26,339 nucleotides of DNA from JAATGA01 sp047605605 (GCA_047605605.1 JASGFG010000057.1:1-26339); one strand, 5' to 3'. Counted from the stretch's first letter, positions 1-7,987 are shown. Notes: generated from the letters alone by a model not told the origin. A program made the numbers and translations.

Positions 1-2
1 TT

Positions 3-1868
3 GCCAAGGGGCAGACGGGGCTTTCGGTGGCCTTCGATCTGCCGACGCAGACGGGGTATGACAGCGACCACGAGCTTTCGCGGGGCGAAGTCGGCAAGGT
101 CGGCGTGCCGGTCTGCCATCTGGGCGACATGCGGGCGCTGTTCGCGGATATTCCGCTGGAACAGATGAACACCTCGATGACGATCAACGCGACGGCGCCG
201 TGGCTTCTGTCGCTGTATATCGCCGTGGCCGAGGAACAGGGCGCCGATGTGTCGAAACTGCAAGGCACGGTGCAGAACGACATCATCAAGGAATACCTGT
301 CACGCGGCACCTATATCTGCCCGCCGAAGCCCAGCCTGCGGATGATCACCGATGTGGCGGCCTATACGCAGGCGGCGCTGCCCAAGTGGAACCCGATGAA
401 CGTCTGCTCCTACCACCTGCAAGAGGCGGGGGCGACGCCGGAGCAGGAGCTGGCCTTTGCGCTGGCCACCGCCTGCGCCGTGCTGGATGATCTGAAAGGT
501 AAAGTCGAACCGGCAGATTTCCCCAATATGGTCGGGCGAATATCGTTTTTTGTAAATGCCGGCATCCGCTTCGTGACCGAGATGTGCAAGATGCGCGCCT
601 TTGTCGACCTGTGGGACGAGATCCTGCTGGACCGCTATGGCATCATCGATGCGAAATACCGGCGGTTCCGCTATGGGGTGCAGGTGAACTCCTTGGGCCT
701 GACCGAGCCGCAGCCGGAAAACAACGTCTACCGCATCCTGCTGGAGATGCTGGCCGTCACCCTGTCGAAAAAGGCCCGCGCCCGCGCCGTGCAGCTGCCC
801 GCCTGGAACGAGGCGCTTGGCCTGCCCCGCCCCTGGGATCAGCAATGGTCGCTGCGGATGCAGCAGATCGTCGCCTATGAAACGGACCTGCTGGAATATG
901 ACGACCTGTTCGACGGCAACCCGGCGGTGGACCGCAAGGTCAATGCGCTGAAGGACGGCGCGCGGGCGGAACTGGCGCAGATCGACGCCATGGGCGGCGC
1001 GGTTGCGGCCATCGACTATATGAAGGGCCGTCTGGTCGAGGCCAATGCCGAACGCATTTCCCGCATCGAGGACGGCGAGACCATCGTCGTCGGCGTCAAC
1101 CGCTGGACCGAAGCCGCGCCCTCGCCTCTGACCGCCGGGGACGGCGCGATCATGGTGGCGGACCCCGCGGCCGAGGCCGACCAGATCGCCCGCCTGCGCG
1201 ACTGGCGGGCCGCCCGCGACGAGGGGGCGGTGAAAGCCGCGCTCGATGCCGTGCGGCAGGCCGCCCTGACCGGCGCGAACATCATGCCGCCGTCGATTAC
1301 CGCGGCCAAGGCCGGGGCCACCACCGGCGAATGGGCCGACATGGTGCGCGCGGCTTTTGGCCAGTATCGCGGACCTACGGGGGTGTCGAAAAACCCCTCG
1401 AACCGCACCGAGGGGCTGGAGCCGATCCGCGAGGCGGTGGATGCCGTTTCCACCCGCCTTGGCCGCCGGCTGAAGTTCCTGGTCGGCAAGCCCGGCCTCG
1501 ACGGTCATTCCAACGGCGCCGAACAGATCGCCGCCCGCGCCCGCGACTGCGGCATGGACATCACCTATGAAGGCATCCGCCTGACCCCGGCGGAAATCGT
1601 CGCCGCAGCCGCCGACCAGCAGGCCCATGTCGTCGGCCTGTCGATCCTGTCGGGCAGCCACCTGCCGCTGATCGCCGAGGTGGTGGAGCGGATGCGCGCC
1701 CTTGGCATGACCGCGCCCCTGATCGTCGGCGGCATCATCCCCGAGGAGGATGCGGCCAAGCTGCGCGCCATGGGCGTCGCAGCCGTCTATACGCCGAAGG
1801 ATTTCGAGTTGAACCGGATCATGATGGACATCGTGGGGCTGGTCGATCCGCTGTCGCAGGCCGCCTGA
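3..1868 (+). CDS. ecm: Ethylmalonyl-CoA mutase, 5' end outside window (partial)
   Basis: Coenzyme-B12-dependent mutase converting (2R)-ethylmalonyl-CoA to (2S)-methylsuccinyl-CoA in the ethylmalonyl-CoA pathway of acetate assimilation; cytoplasmic. The frame is open from base 3 (AKGQTGLSVAFDLPTQTGYDSDH), a typical start of the mutase barrel, so the gene begins left of the window; the GTG at 27 is internal. 621 residues are present and about 30-50 are probably missing. The large N-terminal substrate barrel is followed by a C-terminal B12 domain with the DxHxxG cobalt-ligand signature (GLDGHSNG, His codon at 1506-1508), then a GLSILSGSH stretch and a GGIIP motif. Single-chain layout and overall sequence resemble MeaA/Ecm more than methylmalonyl-CoA mutase; a (2R)-methylmalonyl-CoA-type mutase is the alternative. 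Ten bases after the stop lies a short UUCG hairpin. The downstream neighbour is convergent. Confidence 0.9.
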   Translation, partial: AKGQTGLSVAFDLPTQTGYDSDHELSRGEVGKVGVPVCHLGDMRALFADIPLEQMNTSMTINATAPWLLSLYIAVAEEQGADVSKLQGTVQNDIIKEYLSRGTYICPPKPSLRMITDVAAYTQAALPKWNPMNVCSYHLQEAGATPEQELAFALATACAVLDDLKGKVEPADFPNMVGRISFFVNAGIRFVTEMCKMRAFVDLWDEILLDRYGIIDAKYRRFRYGVQVNSLGLTEPQPENNVYRILLEMLAVTLSKKARARAVQLPAWNEALGLPRPWDQQWSLRMQQIVAYETDLLEYDDLFDGNPAVDRKVNALKDGARAELAQIDAMGGAVAAIDYMKGRLVEANAERISRIEDGETIVVGVNRWTEAAPSPLTAGDGAIMVADPAAEADQIARLRDWRAARDEGAVKAALDAVRQAALTGANIMPPSITAAKAGATTGEWADMVRAAFGQYRGPTGVSKNPSNRTEGLEPIREAVDAVSTRLGRRLKFLVGKPGLDGHSNGAEQIAARARDCGMDITYEGIRLTPAEIVAAAADQQAHVVGLSILSGSHLPLIAEVVERMRALGMTAPLIVGGIIPEEDAAKLRAMGVAAVYTPKDFELNRIMMDIVGLVDPLSQAA

Positions 1869-1878
1869 CGCGGCAAGG

Positions 1879-1894
1879 CCGCGCTTCGGCGCGG
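1879..1894 (+). terminator. UUCG tetraloop hairpin after ecm
   Basis: A 6-bp perfect stem (CCGCGC / GCGCGG) closed by a TTCG tetraloop begins 10 bases after the ecm stop codon. There is no T tract after it, so it may act in Rho-dependent ending or mRNA 3'-end protection and not as a classical intrinsic terminator. Confidence 0.4.
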
Positions 1895-2051
1895 ATGCCA
1901 TGGCCTTGTCCGCGGCGACGCGGCCCAAGGCCGCCGGGTTGCAGATCTCTGCCCCCCGGGGTGGCCGTCAATGCCGGGCTTTTCGGACTGCCGTCAGTGC
2001 CCCCACCGGACATGCCCGTATCCCCTGCGACGGCCCCTGCACGCCAGGGGA

Positions 2052-2549
2052 TCAGTAGATATAGCGTATCTGTTCCGTCCAGAATCGTTCCATCCGGCGC
2101 AGGGCGCGGTTGATATCCTCCATCCCCGCGGCGTCGATCAGGTTGCGCTTCAACATGATTTCGGCTTGCCTCTCGAACAGTTCGCCCAGCAGCAGCCGCA
2201 CCCGCCGCCCCTTTTCCGTCAGCCGGACCCGGACCGACCGGCGGTCGATCTCGGACCGCTGGTGGTGCATGTAGCCCAGTTCGACCAGCTTTTTCAGGTT
2301 GTAGCTGACGTTCGACCCCTGATAGTAGCCGCGCGATTTCAACTCGCCCGCCGTCACCTCGTTGTCGCCGATGTTGAACAGCAGCAGCGCCTGGACCGAG
2401 TTGATCTCCAGGATCCCCAGCCGCTCGAACTCGTCCTTGATCACGTCGAGCAGCAGCCGGTGCAGCCGTTCGACCAGCGCCAGATTGTCGAGATAGCCGG
2501 ACAGGAACGCCTTTTGCGAACCGTCCAGCAACGGGGCCTGCATCGTCAT
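2052..2549 (-). CDS. MarR-family winged-helix regulator (LdtR-like)
   Basis: 165-aa DNA-binding regulator, convergent with ecm. The middle of the protein (about residues 45-115) is a winged helix: a segment beginning INSVQALLLFNIGD, a recognition-helix region around SRGYYQGSNVSYNLKKLVELGY, and a wing around RRSVRVRLTEKG. This pattern resembles the LdtR branch of MarR proteins known from Rhizobiales and Liberibacter; assignment to that branch is from memory of the family. The start at 2549 is supported by GGAGGG about 9 bases upstream; a second ATG follows two codons later. No ligand or target is evident. It could regulate itself through the palindrome at 2614-2630, 65 bases upstream, or the neighbouring ecm, but nothing in the sequence proves either. 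A hairpin (2020-2027/2045-2052) overlaps its stop codon. Confidence 0.85.
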   Translation of the reverse strand: MTMQAPLLDGSQKAFLSGYLDNLALVERLHRLLLDVIKDEFERLGILEINSVQALLLFNIGDNEVTAGELKSRGYYQGSNVSYNLKKLVELGYMHHQRSEIDRRSVRVRLTEKGRRVRLLLGELFERQAEIMLKRNLIDAAGMEDINRALRRMERFWTEQIRYIY

Positions 2550-2613
2550 GCCACTCTTCCCTCCGCAACAGGATCACAGCGGCAAGGTTGGCGGCGATTC
2601 GGTAAGATCGGGT

Positions 2614-2630
2614 AAATCCGAAACGGATTT
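2614..2630. promoter_or_regulatory. 17-bp palindrome, candidate regulator site
   Basis: Perfect inverted repeat AAATCCG-AAA-CGGATTT lies between the MarR-type gene start (2549) and the sdhE stop (2640-2642), both on the minus strand. Size and symmetry suit a MarR dimer operator, and the AT-rich setting fits a promoter. It is also 10 bases after the sdhE stop and could fold as a weak terminator hairpin in the sdhE transcript, but no T run follows. Confidence 0.45.
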
Positions 2631-2639
2631 TCCGCGATT

Positions 2640-2912
2640 TCAGCCTTTCGTCAGCCGCGCGCGGGCAAACCGGCCGATCCGGTCCAGCAGCGCGGCATGT
2701 TCGACGGGCGCAGGCTGCTGGCCCACGATCCATGCGGCCAGATCCTGATCGTTCTCGTTCAGAAGCCGGTCATAGGCGGCCAGCGTCGGCTCGTCCGCCG
2801 CGGCCAGATGCGCGTCGGACCAGGGGCCGAACACCAGATCCATCTCTTTCGTGCCGCGCCGCCACGACCGCATCGACAGCCGTTTCAGCCGGGCTTCTGC
2901 CGTTTCCGTCAT
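2640..2912 (-). CDS. sdhE: SdhE, FAD assembly factor 2 for succinate dehydrogenase
   Basis: Small (90 aa) cytoplasmic protein of the SdhE/CptB/YgfY (DUF339) family that helps attach FAD covalently to the SdhA flavoprotein subunit of succinate dehydrogenase. The family hallmark RGxxE is present as R19-G20-T-K-E23 (SWRRGTKEMD), followed by the usual helical segment with LNENDQDLAAWIVG. The length is normal. Its ATG overlaps the stop of the upstream XRE regulator by four bases (ATGA at 2909-2912), so the two are probably translationally coupled. No sdh genes lie in the window. Confidence 0.92.
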   Translation of the reverse strand: MTETAEARLKRLSMRSWRRGTKEMDLVFGPWSDAHLAAADEPTLAAYDRLLNENDQDLAAWIVGQQPAPVEHAALLDRIGRFARARLTKG

Positions 2913-3316
2913 GCATCCTCGCGCAATACTGTCCTCAGCCTCTGTTCCAGATGGCCCATCCGCCCGGCAAGGGCAAGCGCCTCGGCGCGCAGCGCGGCCA
3001 GGTCTTCCAGCGCCGCGCGCAGATTGTCGGGCAACGGATCGGACAAAGGCGCCTCGTCCCCCTGGCCCGTGCCGGTCAAGAGCCAGCGGATCGAGACGTT
3101 CAGCATCCCCGACAGCATCTGCAACTGGTTGCCGCGCGGCTCGCGCCGGTCCTCTTCCCAGGCGCGGATCACGCCGCCGCGCACACCGGCGCGGGCGGCC
3201 AGTTCCTCTGGCGTCAGTCCTGCGGTTTCCCGCGCATGGGTCAGCCGGTCGCCAAAGGTCGCCACCTCCTCCGAAAAGTCCATCGCGTCGTTTCCGATCA
3301 GGCCGGTCTCTGCCAT
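2909..3316 (-). CDS. XRE-family helix-turn-helix regulator
   Basis: 135-aa DNA-binding protein. Residues about 22-80 form a Cro/C1-type HTH domain (FGDRLTHARETAGLTPEELAARAGVRGGVIRAWEEDRREP...MLNVSIRWLLTG), where the second and third helices are TPEELAARAGV and RGGVIRAWE. The C-terminal part (98-132) is rich in Leu/Ala/Glu and could be a coiled coil for dimerisation. The start at 3316 has AAGGAGAG about 6-8 bases upstream; an in-frame ATG at 3352 would add 12 residues but has no such site. The gene overlaps sdhE by ATGA and is divergent from the aminotransferase gene 96 bases away, so it may control one or both. The regulon is not deducible from sequence. Confidence 0.85.
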   Translation of the reverse strand: MAETGLIGNDAMDFSEEVATFGDRLTHARETAGLTPEELAARAGVRGGVIRAWEEDRREPRGNQLQMLSGMLNVSIRWLLTGTGQGDEAPLSDPLPDNLRAALEDLAALRAEALALAGRMGHLEQRLRTVLREDA

Positions 3317-3412
3317 CGTGCCTCTCCTTTTTCCGATATCGCTTGATTGCAAGGGGGGGCGACCCTAAGACATGACCCCGGAAAAATCAAATCTGCCCCG
3401 GAGCATATCGCC

Positions 3413-4615
3413 ATGGCCTTCCTGTCCGACACGCTGGCGCGGGTGAAACCCTCGGCCACCATCGCCGTCACCAACAAGGCGCGCGAACTGGCCGCGGCGG
3501 GGCGCGACATCATCGGCCTGGGTGCGGGCGAACCCGATTTCGACACGCCCGAAAACATCCGTGAGGCGGCGAAACGCGCCATCGACGGCGGCAAGACGCG
3601 CTATACCGCCGTCGACGGCATCCCCGAGCTGAAGGTGGCGATCTGCGCGAAATTCCTGCGCGAGAACGGGCTGACCTATACGCCCGCACAGGTCACGGTC
3701 GGCACCGGCGGCAAGCAGACGCTTTACAACGCGCTGATGGCGACGCTGAACCCCGGCGACGAGGTGGTCATTCCCGCGCCCTACTGGGTCAGCTATCCCG
3801 ACATGGTTCTGCTGGCAGGCGGAACGCCGGTTCCGGTGGCCGCGACGCTGGAGAACGATTTCAAGATCACCGCCGAACAGCTTGAGGCGGCGATCACCCC
3901 GAAAACCAAATGGTTCATCTTCAACAGCCCCTCGAACCCCACGGGCGCCGCCTATTCGCGCGACGAGCTGAAGGCGCTGACCGATGTGCTGATGCGCCAT
4001 CCGCATGTCTGGGTCATGTCGGACGACATGTATGAACACCTTGTCTTCGACGATTTCACCTTCGTCAGCCCCGCCGAGATCGAGCCGGGCCTTTACGACC
4101 GCACGCTGACCTGCAACGGCGTTTCCAAGGCCTATGCGATGACGGGCTGGCGCATCGGCTATGCCGCCGGTCCCGTCGCCCTGATCAAGGCGATGGCCAA
4201 TGTGCAGTCGCAATCGACCTCGAACCCCTGTTCGGTCAGCCAGTATGCCGCGCTGGAGGCGCTGACCGGCCCACAGGACTTTCTTCCCGGCTTCCGTCAG
4301 GCGTTCCAGCGGCGGCGCGATCTGGTGGTGTCAATGCTGAACCAGGCCAAGGGGATCAAATGCCCCCGGCCCGAAGGCGCGTTCTATGTCTATCCCGACA
4401 TTTCGGGCTGCATCGGCAAGGTCACGCCGTCCGGCATCGTCATCACCAATGACGAGGTTTTCGCCACCGCCCTGCTGGAAGATACCGGGGTCGCCGTCGT
4501 CTTCGGCGCGGCCTTTGGTCTGTCGCCGAACTTTCGCATCAGCTATGCGACCTCGGATGCGGTGCTGGCCGAGGCGTGCCAGCGCATCCAGACCTTCTGC
4601 GCCAGCCTGCGCTGA
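3413..4615 (+). CDS. aatA: Aspartate aminotransferase, class I PLP enzyme
   Basis: 400-aa fold-type I PLP enzyme that transaminates aspartate/2-oxoglutarate; alphaproteobacterial relatives of subgroup I-beta can also use prephenate (arogenate route), which I cannot decide here. Visible motifs are IIGLGAGEPDFDTPENI at the N-terminus, TGGKQ for phosphate binding, NSPSNPTG, SDDMYEHL with the PLP-pyridine Asp, and SKAYAMTGWRIGY with the Schiff-base Lys239 (codon 4127-4129). The closing part NFRISYATS carries the substrate-carboxylate Arg. The start at 3413 (MAFLSDTLARVKPSATIAV) matches the family; GGAG lies about 10 bases upstream. An in-frame extension to 3347 is possible but atypical. The VOC gene follows after 5 bases, suggesting co-transcription. 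Confidence 0.93.
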   Translation: MAFLSDTLARVKPSATIAVTNKARELAAAGRDIIGLGAGEPDFDTPENIREAAKRAIDGGKTRYTAVDGIPELKVAICAKFLRENGLTYTPAQVTVGTGGKQTLYNALMATLNPGDEVVIPAPYWVSYPDMVLLAGGTPVPVAATLENDFKITAEQLEAAITPKTKWFIFNSPSNPTGAAYSRDELKALTDVLMRHPHVWVMSDDMYEHLVFDDFTFVSPAEIEPGLYDRTLTCNGVSKAYAMTGWRIGYAAGPVALIKAMANVQSQSTSNPCSVSQYAALEALTGPQDFLPGFRQAFQRRRDLVVSMLNQAKGIKCPRPEGAFYVYPDISGCIGKVTPSGIVITNDEVFATALLEDTGVAVVFGAAFGLSPNFRISYATSDAVLAEACQRIQTFCASLR

Positions 4616-4620
4616 CGCCG

Positions 4621-4998
4621 ATGGCCGACAGGATCACGGCGAACCTGCCCAGCCGCGACTTCGGGGCGACCGTCTCCTTCTGGGGCGCCCTGGGGTTTTC
4701 GCCCGTCTGGCGCGACGAAGGCTGGCTGATCCTGCGCCGCGGCCCGCTGGAGGTCGAGTTCTTCCCCCATCCCGGCCTGACTCCGGCGGAAAGCTGGTTT
4801 TCGGCCTGTGTGCGGGTCGACGATCTCGACGCGATCCTTGCGGAATGGCAGGCGGCGGGCCTGCCCTCCGACACCGCGGCGATCCCCCGCCTGACCGGGA
4901 TCTTCAAGCCGGACGGGGCGCCGCGCATGTTTGCGCTGGTCGATCCCGATGGCTCGCTTCTGCGCGTTCTGGACAACGGAGACCAAGATGTCGGGTGA
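4621..4998 (+). CDS. VOC-superfamily protein, bleomycin-resistance-like
   Basis: 125-aa protein of the vicinal-oxygen-chelate/glyoxalase fold. It has two beta-alpha-beta-beta-beta modules: LPSRDFGATVSFWGALGFSPVWRDEGWLILRRGPLEVEFFPHP and ACVRVDDLDAILAEWQAAG...MFALVDPDGSLLRVLDNG. The length and the MFALVDPDGSLLR ending resemble Ble-type proteins that sequester bleomycin-like drugs; the usual metal-ligand set of glyoxalase I is not obvious. In core genomes such proteins often have unknown roles, so drug resistance should not be assumed. ATG 4621 is 5 bases after the aatA stop, with no clear ribosome site. The last 11 bases overlap the next gene. Confidence 0.75.
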   Translation: MADRITANLPSRDFGATVSFWGALGFSPVWRDEGWLILRRGPLEVEFFPHPGLTPAESWFSACVRVDDLDAILAEWQAAGLPSDTAAIPRLTGIFKPDGAPRMFALVDPDGSLLRVLDNGDQDVG

Positions 4999-5416
4999 TC
5001 TGCCGGACTACTACTTCCGTGTCCGCGACAACGGCGCCGTCGTCTTTCGCGTCGATACCGAGAATCGTCAGCGCCGGATCGAGATGGAGGAAATCGCCTC
5101 GATCAACATCCGCAACGGCAACATAAAGCCGCACGGCGACCGCAAGCTTGCCCCCGAGGAGCTGGCGCTGATCCGCGACTGGACGGCACGGCGGACCGAA
5201 CAGCTGGCCCTGCGCGAGATCGACGACATCCTGCGCGCCGTCGATCACATGAACCTGACGACCCAATGGGCGCAGACCCGCGCAACCGATGCGCAGCTGG
5301 AAGATGTGACCGACGCGCTGCTGATGGCGATGCACGATCTGCGCACGGTTCTGGTGCGCAAGAAGGCCGAAAGGCTGGTCAGGGGCCAGCCCGCGGAAGA
5401 TACCGGCCCAGACTGA
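4988..5416 (+). CDS. Conserved-looking hypothetical protein, 142 aa
   Basis: I do not recognise a family. The start at 4988 is favoured by GGAGA about 6-10 bases upstream and gives MSGDLPDYYFRVRDNGAVVFRVDTENRQRRIEMEEIASINIRNGNIKPHGD. Residues 1-50 look like short beta strands (a small beta-sheet domain); residues 53-130 look helical, with LAPEELALIRDWTARRTEQLALREIDDILRAVDHMN and DAQLEDVTDALLMAMHDLRTVLVRKKAERL. No signal peptide, membrane segment or Cys is visible, so it is probably cytosolic. It overlaps the VOC gene by 11 bases and is probably in the aatA operon, converging on the MATE gene 31 bases away. Confidence 0.7.
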   Translation: MSGDLPDYYFRVRDNGAVVFRVDTENRQRRIEMEEIASINIRNGNIKPHGDRKLAPEELALIRDWTARRTEQLALREIDDILRAVDHMNLTTQWAQTRATDAQLEDVTDALLMAMHDLRTVLVRKKAERLVRGQPAEDTGPD

Positions 5417-5447
5417 AAACAGGGCGACACTTCCCGCCCCTTTCCTC

Positions 5448-6833
5448 TTACAACGCGGGGTGCCCCGCGGTCTGGGTGTCCGCGGGACGCGGCAGGCGCA
5501 GCCAGAACCGCGCCATCAGCAGGCTCGCCGCGACGAACAGCCCGACCGCAAGGCCCAGCCAGACACCCGCCCCGCCCATCCCCGCCGGAAAGGCCAGAAG
5601 ATAGCTGACCGGGATGCCCACCACCCAATAGCTGAACACCGCGATCCACATCGGCACCCGCATGTCCTGCACGCCCCGCAGCAGGCCAAGTGCCATGGCC
5701 TGCATCGCATCGCCCATCTGGAACAGCGCGGCCAGCGCCATCAGCACCGTGCCGAAGGCGACGATGGCCGGGGCATCGGGTTTCCCCGCGCTCAGGAACA
5801 GGCCGACGATCTGCGCCGGAAACAGCAGGAACACCGCCACGACGCACAACCCGAACAGCGCCGACATCGCCACCGCGACCAGTGCTGCATCGCGCAATTC
5901 CCGCATCTCGCCCGCGCCCCAGGCCCGGCCGACGCGGATCGTCGCGGCGCTGGACAGGCCCAGATGCACCATGAAGGCCAGGGCCGTCGCCTCCAGCGCG
6001 ATGCCATGGGCGGCCAGCTGCACCGTGCCGATCCAGCCCATCATGATGGCCGAGGCATGGAACAGCCCGCCCTCGGCCAGCGAGGTCAGACCGATCGGCG
6101 CCCCCAGCCGGAACACCTGCCGCAGCGCCGGCCAGTCCCCGCGCCAAAACCGCTGGAACAGGGCGAACCGCCGCAGCCCCGGCGCCATCGCAGCGTAAAG
6201 CGCCATCAGCACCGCCGCCGCTACCTGGACCGAGACGGTGGCGATGCCCGACCCCCGGATGCCCAGTTCCGGCGCACCCCAGTTGCCGAAGATCAGCATC
6301 CAGTTCAAAACCAGGTTCAGCGCCACCCCGGCCAGAGTGATCCACAGGATCACCGCCGTCCGGCCAAGCGCCGACAGATAGCTGGTCAGCGTCATCACGA
6401 TCAGCGCCGGGATCATCCCCAGCCCGGCGATGCGCAGATACTCCTGCCCCAGCCGCGCCACCTCTTCCGTCTGGCCCAGCGCCTTCAGGATCGCCCCGGC
6501 CCAGCCGAACACCGGATAGATCAGCAGGCCAAAGGCTACCGAAAGCCACAGCCCCATCCGCGTCGCGCGCCGCACCTGCGTTTCATCCCCCGACCCCAGG
6601 GCCGCCGCAACCACGGGCATGACGGCCCGGCCAAAGCCCGCGCCAAGAATGAACAGGATGAAGAAAGTCGAGGTGCTGATCACCCCCGCCGCCAGTTCGG
6701 CCGTGCCATACCAGCCCAGCAGCACCGTGTCGGTGACATGCAGCGCCATCTGCGCCAGCTGGCTGCCGACCAGCGGCAACCCAAGCGCCAGCGTGGCCCG
6801 CACATGGCCGGAAAGGGACATTGATTTGATCAT
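5448..6833 (-). CDS. MATE-family multidrug/Na+ antiporter (NorM type)
   Basis: 461-aa inner-membrane exporter of the MATE family, which pumps cationic drugs and metabolites using Na+ or H+ gradients. About 12 hydrophobic segments are visible in two similar halves, with the first-half start LGLPLVGSQLAQMALHVTDTVLLGWYGTAELAAGVI typical of MatE domains and a second-half counterpart around RLGAPIGLTSLAEGGLFHASAIMMGWIGTVQLAAHGIAL. The length is normal. The ATG at 6833 is preceded by GAGAGGGGAT; an alternative ATG lies at 6821. It converges with the 142-aa protein gene. Upstream, 111 bases before metF's end, are the metF terminator and a dispersed hairpin element. The substrate is unknown. Confidence 0.9.
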   Translation of the reverse strand: MIKSMSLSGHVRATLALGLPLVGSQLAQMALHVTDTVLLGWYGTAELAAGVISTSTFFILFILGAGFGRAVMPVVAAALGSGDETQVRRATRMGLWLSVAFGLLIYPVFGWAGAILKALGQTEEVARLGQEYLRIAGLGMIPALIVMTLTSYLSALGRTAVILWITLAGVALNLVLNWMLIFGNWGAPELGIRGSGIATVSVQVAAAVLMALYAAMAPGLRRFALFQRFWRGDWPALRQVFRLGAPIGLTSLAEGGLFHASAIMMGWIGTVQLAAHGIALEATALAFMVHLGLSSAATIRVGRAWGAGEMRELRDAALVAVAMSALFGLCVVAVFLLFPAQIVGLFLSAGKPDAPAIVAFGTVLMALAALFQMGDAMQAMALGLLRGVQDMRVPMWIAVFSYWVVGIPVSYLLAFPAGMGGAGVWLGLAVGLFVAASLLMARFWLRLPRPADTQTAGHPAL

Positions 6834-6910
6834 ATCCCCTCTCTAGCCGCTCGCCCCCCCTGCGGCAAGATGCCTCGCCCCAGCCGCGCGCCAGCCACCC
6901 CCTCCCTGCC

Positions 6911-6965
6911 CCCCTCTTTCTGGACGCAAATATCCCACGGGGGTGTGGGGGTGTGAAACCCCCAC
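6911..6965 (-). repeat. Dispersed hairpin-plus-tail element, copy A
   Basis: Read on the minus strand: an 8-bp stem GTGGGGGT/ACCCCCAC with a 5-base loop (6945-6952 with 6958-6965), then CACCCCCGTGGG, then GATATTTGCGTCCAGAAAG and a G-rich end (down to 6911). The tail is nearly identical to copy D at 19054-19105. It lies between metF and the MATE gene, in the direction of both. Confidence 0.75.
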
Positions 6966-6993
6966 CGCGACGCCGCCCCCGTCACGGCGGCAC

Positions 6994-7034
6994 AAAAAAG
7001 AACGCCCCGGCCCCTTTTTCGGGAAACCGGGGCG
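6994..7034 (-). terminator. Intrinsic terminator of metF
   Basis: On the minus strand an 8-bp perfect stem CGCCCCGG/CCGGGGCG (7027-7034 with 7003-7010) is followed by TTCTTTTTT (6994-7002). It lies 42 bases after the metF stop, in the direction of metF, and is a textbook Rho-independent signal. It should separate metF from the MATE gene. Confidence 0.85.
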
Positions 7035-7076
7035 AGCGGCCTGATCCGGGACAGGGAGTGTTCCGGGCCAGCAGTC

Positions 7077-7943
7077 TCAGGCGACCTTCTCCAGCGCGAC
7101 CTCGGGCGTGATCCCCAGGGCGCGGACGACCTCGCGCGTCAGATGCGGGCGGTTCAGGGTGTAGAAATGCAGATCCTCCACCCCTTCGCCCAGCAGTGTG
7201 TCGCACAGCTCGGTGCACAGCGCGATCGACAGCAGTTCCTCGCGCCCGTCGCGTTTGGCGGCGGCAAAGGCATCGTCCAGCCAGGCCGGAACCTTGCCGC
7301 CGCAGCGCAGGGCGAACTTGCGCGCGCCGTCCCAGGACTGGATCGGCAGGATGCCGGGGATGATCGGCGCGGTGATCCCCTCTTTCGCGCAAAGATCGCG
7401 GAAGCGCAGGAAGGTTTCGGCCTCGAAAAAGAACTGGGTGATGGCGCTGGTCGCCCCGGCATCCAGTTTCGCCTTCAGCCAGCGCACATCGGCCAGCGTG
7501 TCGGCGGCATCGGGGTGCGGCTCGGGATAGGCGCCGACGCGCAGGCGGAACTTGCCCGTGGCGGCCAAGGCCTCGATCAGCTCCACCGAATGGGCGAAGC
7601 CTTCCGGATGGGGGGTGAAACGGTCCGCGCCTTTCGGCGCATCGCCGCGCAGCGCCACGATTTCCTTGACCCCCGCCTCGGCATAAGCCTCGGCAATCGC
7701 AAGGGTTTCGGCGCGCGTCGCGTCCACGCAGGTCAGATGCGCGGCGACGTTCAGGCCATAGTTGCGGCCGATGGTCGTCACCGCCTCATGCGTCAGCTTG
7801 CGAGTGGTGCCGCCCGCGCCATAGGTGACGGACACGAACTCGGGTTGCATCGGGGCGAGCGCCTGCACGGTTTCCCAAAGCCGGAACGATGCGTCCAGCG
7901 TTTGCGGCGGGAAGAACTCGAACGAGATGCGCGGGGCGGTCAT
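7077..7943 (-). CDS. metF: 5,10-methylenetetrahydrofolate reductase
   Basis: 288-aa FAD-dependent reductase making 5-methyl-THF for methionine synthesis; cytoplasmic TIM barrel. Characteristic features are SFEFFPP with the catalytic Glu9 (equivalent of E. coli Glu28), FVSVTYGAGGTTRKLT, VAAHLTCV, the ALRGDAPKG loop with Asp101 near the flavin, and a TQFFFEAETFLRFRDLC segment; the C-terminus is FYTLNRPHLTREV. Length is normal for bacterial MetF. The start at 7943 is backed by AAGGAG 8 bases upstream. It is divergent from metR with 91 bases between, the common arrangement for a MetR-controlled met gene, and is followed by its own terminator. Confidence 0.95.
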   Translation of the reverse strand: MTAPRISFEFFPPQTLDASFRLWETVQALAPMQPEFVSVTYGAGGTTRKLTHEAVTTIGRNYGLNVAAHLTCVDATRAETLAIAEAYAEAGVKEIVALRGDAPKGADRFTPHPEGFAHSVELIEALAATGKFRLRVGAYPEPHPDAADTLADVRWLKAKLDAGATSAITQFFFEAETFLRFRDLCAKEGITAPIIPGILPIQSWDGARKFALRCGGKVPAWLDDAFAAAKRDGREELLSIALCTELCDTLLGEGVEDLHFYTLNRPHLTREVVRALGITPEVALEKVA

Positions 7944-7987
7944 GGTCGTCTCCTTTTCGGTGCCCCCTTGTCGCCGAATTGATGACG

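Noticed and set aside
300..1928. A long minus-strand open frame (542 codons) opposite ecm, and similar long antisense frames opposite aatA, the MATE gene, the macA region and metG.
   Set aside because: They are antisense to genes with strong domain evidence, and their products are His/Arg/Gly-rich without motifs. High GC suppresses stop codons in these frames.
2020..2052. Hairpin ATCCCCTG/CAGGGGAT as an intrinsic terminator of the MarR-type gene.
   Set aside because: The loop is 17 bases, the stem overlaps the stop codon and no T run follows; kept only as a note.
4621..4998. True antibiotic (bleomycin) resistance gene.
   Set aside because: The fold fits, but the setting is a housekeeping operon with no mobile elements; VOC proteins of this kind have many roles.
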